In this document: piece after piece, positions 1 through 7,012 of the stretch
How positions within the stretch are numbered: the first letter of the stretch is position 1
Layout: the number at the start of each line of letters is the position of its first letter
Assembly: GCA_910583775.1 (NCBI GenBank)
Contig: CAJTYD010000063.1
Location: 1-19,681, forward strand
DNA length: 19,681 bases
Source of the DNA: an uncultured Muribaculaceae bacterium
GTDB taxonomy: Bacteria; Bacteroidota; Bacteroidia; Bacteroidales; Muribaculaceae
Reading direction: 5' to 3'
Translations under genes and position numbers: made by a program
The notes under the pieces: generated by a model
What the model saw: only the letters and a program-made list of their open reading frames with translations
Told to the model about the DNA's origin: nothing
Database searches by the model: none

Positions 1-156
1 ATTGCGACATAAAACCGGGAAACAGGAAATCCAATACAAACGAGGTTCTTCTAAGAAAAACCATAAGGAAAGATTATATCATTCCTTACAACCCCGGTCT
101 GTCTGTCCGCTTTCCTGAGGCAAGAATCCTTAATTGCGTCTTCCGGGAATAGCAGG

Positions 157-229
157 TATAAGTGTTCAACATTTGGTTCAAGAGAATTAAAAGCTGTTAA
201 ACTTATACATTAACTACATGACACTTATA
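157..229. promoter_or_regulatory. Inverted repeat TATAAGTGT/ACACTTATA ahead of the CBS gene
   Basis: TATAAGTGT at 157-165 is matched by ACACTTATA at 221-229, and the second arm overlaps the start of the CBS gene. The 13-base ATAAGTGTTCAAC (158-170) also occurs, in the same orientation relative to its gene, upstream of the phosphate transporter. Possible shared operator; function inferred only. Confidence 0.35.
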
Positions 230-1234
230 TTATTATATCTTTTCGGAGCACTCGCGGTCTCTTTTCTGTGTTCCGTTCTCGAGGCGGTTCTGCTCTCAAC
301 CCCCGTATCATTCATTTCTATGAAAGAGAGTCAAGGCGTTAAGAACGCCTCACTTCTGATGAAATATAAAACCAACGTAGATCGTCCGGTAGCGGCGATA
401 CTTACGCTAAACACTGTGGCCCATACGATCGGAGCCGCCGGAGTAGGTTCCGAATCTGTCAAGGTTTTCGGAGAGGCTTATTTCGGGATAATTTCGGCAA
501 TCCTCACTCTTCTGATTCTGGTCTTATCGGAAATCATTCCGAAAACAATCGGCGCATCCTACTGGCGTACCCTCGCTATTCCATCTGCCCTGATCATTCG
601 TACCCTGATCGTAATCACATATCCTTTGGTATGGATTTCAGAACTCATCACACGCTGTTTCTCCCCGAAAATCCAGCCTTTGACCGTCAGCCGCGAAGAA
701 GTAGCGGCAATGGTAAATGTCGGAACAGACGAAGGAGTGATCAGGATGGAAGAAAACAAAGTAATCCAGAATTTCCTGAAATTATCTAACGTGCGCGCCA
801 AGGAGATAATGACCCCGTTTGTTGTTGTGGCTTCCGTTTCCGGAAATACAACAATGAAAGAGTTTTACGACATGAAGGAGCTGGATGCCTTTTCACGTGT
901 GCCTGTATATGAATCGGATCGGGAATTCATCACCGGATACGTACGTCGTGCCAATGTCCTTGAAATGCTGGCACAGGATAGATTCTCCGTGTCTGTAAAC
1001 GAGATCGCAAGACCGGTACTTGTTTTTCCTGAAACGACAAAAGTTTCGGATATCTGGCAGAAACTGCTTGAAAAAAAAGAACACATCTCTGTTATAACCG
1101 ATGAATACGGATGTATGCGCGGCATTGTGACCATGGAGGATGTGATCGAGACAATGCTCGGAGTAGAAATAGTTGACGAATGCGACACCATAGAAGACAT
1201 GCAGGCTATGGCACGCCACAAATTCGCTCCATAG
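218..1234 (+). CDS. CNNM/CBS-domain membrane protein (CorC/TlyC-like, short form)
   Basis: A 338-residue inner-membrane protein of the CNNM plus CBS-pair family, whose members are linked to magnesium or other cation export and were historically called hemolysin-like. The first 150 or so residues form several hydrophobic segments and contain the family-typical LVLSEIIPKTIGA stretch. Residues about 195-320 form a CBS pair, with REIMTPF-like (KEIMTPF), SRVPVY and ITDEYGCMRGIVTMEDVIE motifs. The protein stops soon after the second CBS domain, so the C-terminal CorC_HlyC domain of the roughly 420-residue relatives is missing. The ATG at 218 is the only good start before the first hydrophobic segment. 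A strong terminator follows. Family is confident; substrate is not known from sequence. Confidence 0.9.
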   Translation: MTLILLYLFGALAVSFLCSVLEAVLLSTPVSFISMKESQGVKNASLLMKYKTNVDRPVAAILTLNTVAHTIGAAGVGSESVKVFGEAYFGIISAILTLLILVLSEIIPKTIGASYWRTLAIPSALIIRTLIVITYPLVWISELITRCFSPKIQPLTVSREEVAAMVNVGTDEGVIRMEENKVIQNFLKLSNVRAKEIMTPFVVVASVSGNTTMKEFYDMKELDAFSRVPVYESDREFITGYVRRANVLEMLAQDRFSVSVNEIARPVLVFPETTKVSDIWQKLLEKKEHISVITDEYGCMRGIVTMEDVIETMLGVEIVDECDTIEDMQAMARHKFAP

Positions 1235-1257
1235 GCCGAACGGAGCCTAAACCCTAC

Positions 1258-1305
1258 ATAATATGATCGGCAGCCACTCCTCGGAATGGCTGCCGATCAT
1301 ATTAT
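1258..1305. terminator. Bidirectional rho-independent-type terminator
   Basis: A perfect 19-bp stem (1258-1276 with 1287-1305) encloses a 10-base loop (CTCCTCGGAA). It sits exactly between the convergent CBS gene and the small coiled-coil protein gene, 23 bases after one stop codon and 32 bases after the other. AT-rich bases flank it on both sides. It probably ends transcription from both directions. Confidence 0.85.
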
Positions 1306-1337
1306 TATATTGCAGATTATCTGCGCCGAGAAGAATA

Positions 1338-1760
1338 TCACTCTTTGGGTAAAGAAAGCGCGCGTGTCGATTCAAGCAAGGGAAGATTGGTCTCCGTAGG
1401 CACATAGATCACGGTCTTGTCGCTGAGATCCGACTGCTGACGTACCCACAGATACTGGATATATGTCGGCGTGATGCTGCCGTTTTCGATACGGATAGCC
1501 TCTGCCGCGCCTTTTGCTCTTTCTATCTCAGCCTGGGCGTTGAGCTTCTCGGCCTCAAGGTTGGCCTTGGCCTCCTCGATCTTTATCTTGCGGTTCTGCT
1601 CCGCTTTGGCGAATTCAGCCTTACCCTCCATCTCCTGCGACCATACATTATACCAGGGACGCACAAAAGCGAGTGCTATCACAATAAACACTATTCCGAC
1701 AAGTCCCCAGAGGGCGCCTTTGATGATTTTAGGAGTCAGATTAACATTGTCGTTATACAT
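1338..1760 (-). CDS. Small one-pass membrane protein with SPFH/prohibitin-tail-like coiled coil
   Basis: A 140-residue protein. It has a single transmembrane helix at about residues 15-33, then a charged alanine/glutamate/lysine-rich coiled coil at 42-92, and a C-terminal part ending in VIYVPTETNLPLLES. The coiled coil plus the VIYVPT segment resembles the C-terminal tail of band-7/SPFH (prohibitin, HflC) proteins. No globular SPFH domain lies between membrane helix and coil, so it looks like a tail-only relative. A consensus Bacteroidetes promoter lies directly upstream. The small membrane peptide and the phosphate transporter precede it on the same strand. The SPFH link is by eye; function unknown. 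Confidence 0.75.
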   Translation of the reverse strand: MYNDNVNLTPKIIKGALWGLVGIVFIVIALAFVRPWYNVWSQEMEGKAEFAKAEQNRKIKIEEAKANLEAEKLNAQAEIERAKGAAEAIRIENGSITPTYIQYLWVRQQSDLSDKTVIYVPTETNLPLLESTRALSLPKE

Positions 1761-1797
1761 GATGAACTGTTTAAAAATGCTAAAAATGTTACTCCTG

Positions 1798-1828
1798 CAA
1801 AATTAATAATATTTCTCAAAAGTCCAAA
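1798..1828 (-). promoter_or_regulatory. Consensus Bacteroidetes promoter for the coiled-coil membrane protein
   Basis: On the minus strand TTTG (1825-1828) is followed by 19 bases and TAATTTTG (1798-1805), matching the Bacteroides -33 TTTG / -7 TAnnTTTG consensus in both boxes and spacing. The start codon at 1760 lies about 38 bases downstream. The gene can therefore be transcribed separately from the upstream transporter. Confidence 0.7.
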
Positions 1829-1853
1829 CTATCCAATTCGCCGTATACGCCCT

Positions 1854-1997
1854 TTAAACGTCTCCGCCGGGAGGCCATTTATTATTCAACTCTTTATCAG
1901 GCCTTTCTCCCGGAGATCCCGAAAGCAGCAATCCTGCAATCAGCAACGCTGCAAGCAGCATCAGTCCAACTATAAAAATCACAATATAAGGTTCCAT
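1854..1997 (-). CDS. 47-residue single-pass membrane peptide
   Basis: A short reading frame encodes MEPYIVIFIVGLMLLAALL and continues to 47 residues. One long hydrophobic helix (about residues 4-26) is followed by a polar tail rich in Pro, Gly, Asn and Glu that ends WPPGGDV. The start lies 3 bases past the transporter stop codon at 2001-2003, the close spacing expected of a cotranscribed partner. A small regulatory subunit or stabiliser of the phosphate transporter is possible but inferred. I do not recognise a family. Support is the clean helix-plus-tail pattern and the tight spacing. Confidence 0.6.
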   Translation of the reverse strand: MEPYIVIFIVGLMLLAALLIAGLLLSGSPGERPDKELNNKWPPGGDV

Positions 1998-2000
1998 ATC

Positions 2001-4310
2001 TCAATCCGTTATGAGTGCGTCCATTCCCGGAGCCCTGTGCTGAAGCGCGGGGCGGCTGCGGAATTCAGAATCGCGGAGCTTGGCGAAGGCCCTGAGGTAT
2101 TTGCGTATCGACGAAACCATCTCCTGAGTTTCCTGAAGCATATTCACATAAACGTAGAGCACCGCCATCGTCGAGGCATCCCCGTCACGCAACTGGTCAT
2201 GGACACGATGGTATGTGTCAGAGACAATGTCTTTGATTTCATCGCAATGATTCCTCAGAATGCCTATTGTCTGGGTATCGCCCGACTGCATGATTTCGAG
2301 CGTGTCATTGAACAGTGTCACTATCCGGGTCTTGAGCAGCTCATACTCTGTGACATATCGCGGGGGAAGCGGAAGGAAATTATTGTCGACATGCTCACGG
2401 CATACCTCCGTTATCCTTCGGAGATTATACAGAATATTCATACACAGGTTGTTGCTCAGATAGAACCAGGTGCTCTTCTCGATCGCCATTTCGCGAGAAA
2501 GATGCCTGAGACAAAGAGTTTCCTTACGACGGGCATTTTTAAGGACTGTCTTCTGTCTGTCAAGGCTCGAGTCCGCTTTGCCGAGCACCCCTGCGTTTTC
2601 ACCGATAAAGGCGGAAGTAACTTTTTCATACATATTTCCCGCGTATGTCATGAACGTCTGTTGCTGTTCGGTGATATACATAAGCAGCAAAGGCCACGTC
2701 TGTGATCTGTCGTCTGTAGAAATAATGGTCTGGAAAAGGACATCTCCGTTTTCGTTATCCTGCTTCCTGCTGAAACGACGGTTGCTGCGCAGAATCATTA
2801 TCAAAGTAACCACTGCAAGCACGATCATTACCCAGCCGCCGCCATAATGCATGGCCGCCACGATGATTCCTGCACCGATAAACGCCGCTCCGGCAGTGAG
2901 AAACCATCCTCCGATCACCGAAATCACGCCGGTGATGCGGAACACCGCGCTCTCGCGGCTCCAGGCCCTGTCGGCAAGCGAAGTCCCCATAGCCACCATA
3001 AAGGTTACGAACGTGGTGGAGAGCGGAAGCTTCAGAGAAGTGCCCAAAGCGATGAGGGCGCCCGCGAGCACGAGATTGACAGATCCCCGGATTAGATCGA
3101 ATGCCGCGCCCTGATCCATGATGGTCTCGTCTACGTTGAACCGGCTGTTGAACCAGCGGCGCACCTTAAGAGGAGTTATGTCGCGTATCCATGCAAGGAA
3201 AGAAAGCGTCCAGCGGACAAGACGCCGGGCAATGCGTGATGAGCCGAACATTTCGTCGCCTCCCTGCTGCGAGCCAAGACCTATCTCTGTCTTGGTCACA
3301 TTCCGTGCTTTTTTTGAAGTAGCAAGCGACACAACCATAATGACGCCGGCGCCCAACAGGAAATAAAAGGGAGTGTCGGCGGTGCCGTTAAGAGAGTCCA
3401 TCAGGAATCCATGAGCATCACCTCCTCCGTTCGCAATGTAATCCTGATAAGAAGCAAGCCCGCTCAAAGGAACACCGATAAAGTTAACGAGATCATTTCC
3501 CGCAAACGCCATGGCAAGCGAGAACGTGCCCATAAGGACAATAACCTTCAGAACATTTACCTTCACGGCATGCAGAAACTGCATGAACAAGGTGAAGAAT
3601 ACGAAACATCCCGCGATGATGAGACCCGTGTTGGAATTTATCCACGCCTTTACATCCGGAGTCATGAATGTAAGATCCTTGGCGCCTTTTATCAGCAGGA
3701 AATAAACTATGGCAGTCGCGCAGAGACCGCCGAAAATTCCAATCTTCCATTTCAGTCTGCTCCTGTAGTTGAAAGAGAAGATCATGCGTGACAGAAACTG
3801 GACCACAGTCCCGAAGAAGAAGGCGATAGCCACGGAGAGAAAGATGCCGAGAATCACCGACAGTGCCTTTTCCGTATTCAGAAGATCGTTGAATCCAAGA
3901 TCGATCCCGTTCGCCATCTTTATCATCGCCACAACGAAAGTGGCGCCTAAAAGCTCGAAAACCATCGACACCGTGGTCGATGTAGGCATCCCCAATGTGT
4001 TGAAGATATCAAGCAGGATGATGTCGGTGATCATCACCGCCATAAAAATGCAGATGAGATCGTAAAATGAAAAATGTTCGGGACGGAAAATTCCATGACG
4101 CGCTATATCCATCATTCCGTTGCTCATTACAGCCCCGATAAATACGCCTATCGACGCTATGATAAGCACTTTCTTGAAAGAAGCAGCCTTGGATCCGATG
4201 GCCGAATTAAGAAAATTCACCGCGTCGTTGCTCACCCCCACCGACAGATCAAAGACTGCCAGTATGAACAAAAAAACGATCACACAAAGAAACAATATAT
4301 CCATAGTCAT
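2001..4310 (-). CDS. PiT-family inorganic phosphate transporter with long cytoplasmic C-terminal domain
   Basis: A 769-residue inner-membrane phosphate/cation symporter of the PiT family. The two inverted family repeats are visible. The first has GVSNDAVNFLNSAIGSKAA at about residues 25-43 and MPTSTTVSMVFELLG at 108-122. The second has FAGNDLVNFIGVPLSG at 269-284 and LPLSTTFVTFMVAMGTS further on. About 250 residues after the last membrane segment are charged and mostly helical, much longer than in the classic ~500-residue PiT proteins; such tails are seen in Bacteroidetes members, and a PhoU-like role is conceivable. The sensor kinase and response regulator lie upstream on the same strand, and the 47-residue membrane peptide follows 3 bases downstream. 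M3 is an alternative start. Confidence 0.92.
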   Translation of the reverse strand: MTMDILFLCVIVFLFILAVFDLSVGVSNDAVNFLNSAIGSKAASFKKVLIIASIGVFIGAVMSNGMMDIARHGIFRPEHFSFYDLICIFMAVMITDIILLDIFNTLGMPTSTTVSMVFELLGATFVVAMIKMANGIDLGFNDLLNTEKALSVILGIFLSVAIAFFFGTVVQFLSRMIFSFNYRSRLKWKIGIFGGLCATAIVYFLLIKGAKDLTFMTPDVKAWINSNTGLIIAGCFVFFTLFMQFLHAVKVNVLKVIVLMGTFSLAMAFAGNDLVNFIGVPLSGLASYQDYIANGGGDAHGFLMDSLNGTADTPFYFLLGAGVIMVVSLATSKKARNVTKTEIGLGSQQGGDEMFGSSRIARRLVRWTLSFLAWIRDITPLKVRRWFNSRFNVDETIMDQGAAFDLIRGSVNLVLAGALIALGTSLKLPLSTTFVTFMVAMGTSLADRAWSRESAVFRITGVISVIGGWFLTAGAAFIGAGIIVAAMHYGGGWVMIVLAVVTLIMILRSNRRFSRKQDNENGDVLFQTIISTDDRSQTWPLLLMYITEQQQTFMTYAGNMYEKVTSAFIGENAGVLGKADSSLDRQKTVLKNARRKETLCLRHLSREMAIEKSTWFYLSNNLCMNILYNLRRITEVCREHVDNNFLPLPPRYVTEYELLKTRIVTLFNDTLEIMQSGDTQTIGILRNHCDEIKDIVSDTYHRVHDQLRDGDASTMAVLYVYVNMLQETQEMVSSIRKYLRAFAKLRDSEFRSRPALQHRAPGMDALITD

Positions 4311-4343
4311 TCTTTTACTTGTGTTGGTGGATTAATAACCTGC

Positions 4344-4378
4344 AATAAGTGTCACGATACAGTAGTTGAACACTTATT
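4344..4378. promoter_or_regulatory. 9-bp inverted repeat AATAAGTGT/ACACTTATT upstream of the phosphate transporter
   Basis: AATAAGTGT (4344-4352) and ACACTTATT (4370-4378) are perfect inverted copies 17 bases apart, 34-68 bases upstream of the transporter start. The outer arm extends to the 13-base motif ATAAGTGTTCAAC (minus strand 4377-4365) shared with the CBS gene upstream region. It fits an operator for a dimeric regulator; the neighbouring response regulator is a candidate, by inference only. Confidence 0.45.
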
Positions 4379-4454
4379 TTTTTTACAACGCAAAATAAGA
4401 GAATAAATATTTCAAAATTATTTCAATTTGCTTAACCTTTTATTACACCTGCAC

Positions 4455-4473
4455 TTTCCGGGAAACCCGGAAA
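4455..4473. terminator. Hairpin after the sensor kinase
   Basis: TTTCCGGG (4455-4462) and CCCGGAAA (4466-4473) form an 8-bp stem with an AAA loop, 17 bases past the kinase stop codon. No clear U tract follows on the minus strand, so it may be a weak terminator or an mRNA-end stabiliser that separates the kinase from the transporter. Confidence 0.45.
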
Positions 4474-4489
4474 ACCGCTAACCATAATT

Positions 4490-5941
4490 TCATTCCTTTC
4501 TCAAAAGAGTGATTCTGAACCGCAGACCTCCCGACAGCCGGTTCTCCGCTACGATCGTGCCGCCATGAATCATAACTGCATTCTTGACTATCGCAAGACC
4601 CAGCCCCGTGCCGCCGGCAGCTCTCGAACGACCCTTGTCAATACGGTAAAATCTCTCGAAAAGCCGTTCCAGATGCTCTGAAGGAACGCCTATTCCGTCG
4701 TCCTCGACGGTCAGGATAATCCTCCCGGAGGTCACGGTTTCCAGTCCGATATCTATATGGGAGCCTCCGCTATAAGCCATTGCGTTATCAATAAGATTGT
4801 TAAATACAGCTTCAAGCAGAGACGCATTTCCCTCAAGCATGATCCGGCCCGATATCCCGTTGCGGATTGCTATTCCTTTTGACTCCGCGATAATCCGACG
4901 GTCTTCCACAACGCCATTGATTATATCCGACAGATCCACACTCTCTTTCACGATTGAATCGCATCCGTCGTCCATTCTTGTTATGAGAGCCACATCCGCA
5001 AGAAGATGCTGCAGCCTCTCGGTGTTCGAAAGACACCGGCTCAGGAAAAGCTCGCGTTTTTCCTCGCTCATCTCTTTATGTGCGAGTAGAGTCTCGACAC
5101 AAATGCGGATCGAAGCAACCGGGGTTTTCAGTTCATGATTGATATTATTGGTGAGCTGCTTCTTGATCCTCTCCTTCTCCTGTTGCTCATGGAGCGCTGA
5201 ACGATGCTCATGGTCCCTGTCGACATTCGCCTGCTGGAGCCTGGCGTAAAGACGGACGATATTGTTGGATATCGATCCAAGCTCGTCATTTGGGAAAGGT
5301 TCCGTCTCAGAAATATTTCTCCCCTTTTCCACGTTGTCGGCAAACTGCTTGAGACGCAGTATATGCTGCCCCACGCGCCGGGTGGCGAAATAACCGAGCA
5401 CACACATTACAATCGATATCACCCCCATGATCCAGAGAAATCTGAAATCCGCGCGCAACAACGCGGTGAGGGATATAGAATAAGGCACCGCTGTCCTCAC
5501 CACATAGCCGTCATTCCCTCTTGTGGCTGAATAGAAATAATAATCCCCTGTGCTCGCACTGTGGCGACGGACACTGTAGCCCGATCCTTTTGTCAGGGCC
5601 TCGCGTATTTCCAGACGGTCAAGATGGCTTGCGAGAGGCAGCGAATCGAGCGAATTGTCATAAACCACTTTTCCCCTTCTGTCGATCACGCTGACGCGCA
5701 TGTCGTCGAAACCTTCCGATCCTGAAAGATCGATCTCCGAAGGAGCATGGCCTTCCCGGAGTTCGGTGAGAATATAGGTATTGATCAGCTGAAGGCGGTT
5801 GTTGAATTCCTCGGCCTTGAATTCCTTTTCCCGCTTGTATTGGAATATCACAAAACATCCCACAAGCAGCACCGAATACCCTAAAAGCCACAGAAACAGC
5901 CTCTGTGGATATGTCAGTCTATTCGATAAACCCATAGCCAT
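4490..5941 (-). CDS. Membrane sensor histidine kinase of an OmpR/PhoB-type two-component system
   Basis: A 483-residue kinase. TM1 is at about residues 14-34, a periplasmic sensor region spans about 35-165, and TM2 is at about 166-186. A HAMP-like linker runs to about 240. The dimerisation helix carries the phospho-acceptor in NNINHELKTP (His269). The ATPase domain has NNLIDNAMAY (N box, about 381-390), DDGIGVP (G1, 414-420) and GGTGLGLAIV (G2, 443-452). All catalytic boxes are intact. Its start overlaps the response-regulator end by 23 bases (17 if the Met at codon 3 is used), so the two are translationally linked. The PiT gene lies 179 bases downstream on the same strand, which suggests, without proving, a PhoR-like role. 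Confidence 0.93.
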   Translation of the reverse strand: MAMGLSNRLTYPQRLFLWLLGYSVLLVGCFVIFQYKREKEFKAEEFNNRLQLINTYILTELREGHAPSEIDLSGSEGFDDMRVSVIDRRGKVVYDNSLDSLPLASHLDRLEIREALTKGSGYSVRRHSASTGDYYFYSATRGNDGYVVRTAVPYSISLTALLRADFRFLWIMGVISIVMCVLGYFATRRVGQHILRLKQFADNVEKGRNISETEPFPNDELGSISNNIVRLYARLQQANVDRDHEHRSALHEQQEKERIKKQLTNNINHELKTPVASIRICVETLLAHKEMSEEKRELFLSRCLSNTERLQHLLADVALITRMDDGCDSIVKESVDLSDIINGVVEDRRIIAESKGIAIRNGISGRIMLEGNASLLEAVFNNLIDNAMAYSGGSHIDIGLETVTSGRIILTVEDDGIGVPSEHLERLFERFYRIDKGRSRAAGGTGLGLAIVKNAVMIHGGTIVAENRLSGGLRFRITLLRKE

Positions 5942-6620
5942 ATCCCGAGCGAGTTACTATGTTCTTGCCGTATACTCCGATTTTCTGCCTGATCCGGGTT
6001 ATGTTGACATCAACCACCCTGTCGAGCACTATCACCTCATCAGGCCATATCTCTTTCAGAAGGTCAGATCTCGAATATATTTTTCCGGGATTGGAAATAA
6101 GTTTCAGCAGAATCTCGAATTCCTTCCGTGGCATCCTGACGTCGACCCCGTCGACAGAGCATGTTCGGGTGCGGGAGGATAAGACGAGACCTTTGTAGGA
6201 AAAATTTTCGCTGTTTTTATCTTTGGAATGATCTTCCGGAGAATGGCCTGTACGCCTCAAAACCGTTCTCACCCTGGCAAGAACAGCTTTCAGGGAATAA
6301 GGTTTGGCTATATAATCGTCAGCACCCGAATCAAGTCCTTCGATCATATCGTCTTCAGAATCCTTAGCAGTGCAGAAGATAATGGGCACCGCCGCTGTCA
6401 AGGGATTGCTTTTTATTATCCTTGCAAGCTGTAGGCCGGAGATTTCCCCCATCATGATGTCAAGAAGCACCAGATCGTATCCGGCGAGATCGAGGGCGAG
6501 AGCCTCTTCCGCACTGTATGCCGTGTCTACCTCATAGCCTTCAGCCTCAAGATTGAATCCCAGAGAATCGCACAGAGTCTCTTCATCGTCTATGACGAGT
6601 ATTCTTTTTTTCTTATCCAT
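5919..6620 (-). CDS. OmpR/PhoB-family response regulator
   Basis: A 233-residue DNA-binding regulator. The receiver domain has the acidic pair D11/D12, the phospho-acceptor D54 in LVLLDIMMG, T84 and K106 (IAKPYS). A short linker leads to a winged-helix domain (about 140-233) with the usual RKEFEILLKLISNPGKIYSR and a C-terminal RSGYGYGFIE wing. The kinase gene overlaps its end, so they form one operon. A TATCTTTG promoter -7 box ends only 4 bases before the ATG, which would give an almost leaderless message. The sequence does not look like RprY as I remember it. PhoB-like function is inferred from the downstream phosphate transporter. Confidence 0.93.
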   Translation of the reverse strand: MDKKKRILVIDDEETLCDSLGFNLEAEGYEVDTAYSAEEALALDLAGYDLVLLDIMMGEISGLQLARIIKSNPLTAAVPIIFCTAKDSEDDMIEGLDSGADDYIAKPYSLKAVLARVRTVLRRTGHSPEDHSKDKNSENFSYKGLVLSSRTRTCSVDGVDVRMPRKEFEILLKLISNPGKIYSRSDLLKEIWPDEVIVLDRVVDVNITRIRQKIGVYGKNIVTRSGYGYGFIE

Positions 6621-6624
6621 GTTG

Positions 6625-6632
6625 CAAAGATA
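6625..6632 (-). promoter_or_regulatory. -7 box TATCTTTG directly before the response regulator
   Basis: The minus strand reads TATCTTTG, then CAAC, then the ATG at 6620. The box matches TAnnTTTG exactly, but no TTG or TTTG lies 19-21 bases upstream, so only half of the promoter is consensus. If used, transcription would begin at about the start codon. Confidence 0.45.
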
Positions 6633-6700
6633 GATATTATAGAATCATTCCATATCCATAACTTAAAAGTTTCATAAATATTTAACAGTTTTCAAACCGA

Positions 6701-6732
6701 TTTGCATATTACTCATTATAGTGCTAACTTTG
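6701..6732 (+). promoter_or_regulatory. Consensus promoter driving the MATE leader
   Basis: TTTG (6701-6704), 20 bases, then TAACTTTG (6725-6732) match the Bacteroidetes -33/-7 consensus. Transcription would begin near 6736, giving a leader of about 275 bases before the MATE start at 7013. That leader contains the whole nested palindrome at 6760-6951. Confidence 0.7.
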
Positions 6733-6759
6733 CATTTTAAAGCACATTACACCTTACTC

Positions 6760-6951
6760 GAAGTTGTTAAACTAATTTTTATGGCAAGATTTATTAAGAT
6801 TTTGGAGCAGATTTGAGCATTTGATGAGGGAGCAACCTAAATGTTGGTCCCGAAGAAAAGGCTCAAAAATGCCCAAAAGATTAATGAAGATTGCCATAAA
6901 GTTTAAATTTCTTCATATATTTTAACAAACGTAAATTAGTTTAACAACTTC
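6760..6951. repeat. 192-bp nested palindromic element (MITE-like or structured leader)
   Basis: The ends are a perfect 19-bp inverted repeat, GAAGTTGTTAAACTAATTT (6760-6778) against 6933-6951. Inside are a second 10-bp pair, TTTATGGCAA (6778-6787) with 6891-6900, then partly matching arms, and a central hairpin GGGAGCAAC (6828-6836) / GTTGGTCCC (6843-6851) with loop CTAAAT and one mismatch. A tiny 11-codon frame starting MARFIKIL lies at 6781-6816. No target-site duplication is obvious at the edges. It could be a small non-autonomous mobile element or an RNA regulator of the MATE gene. It does not code for a protein I can support. Confidence 0.7.
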
Positions 6952-7012
6952 TCGGCTTATTCTGATTGACAACTGATTAACAAAGCGGTATGAGCTGCTA
7001 AAAACAGAAACT

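Noticed and set aside
64..88. Hairpin TAAGGAA/TTCCTTA near the left edge
   Set aside because: Short, AT-rich stem with a mismatch and no U tract; could be the end of an off-window gene but is too weak to list.
2037..2705. 222-residue plus-strand frame
   Set aside because: Lies wholly antisense to the cytoplasmic tail of the PiT transporter; no domain or promoter; shadow of the real gene.
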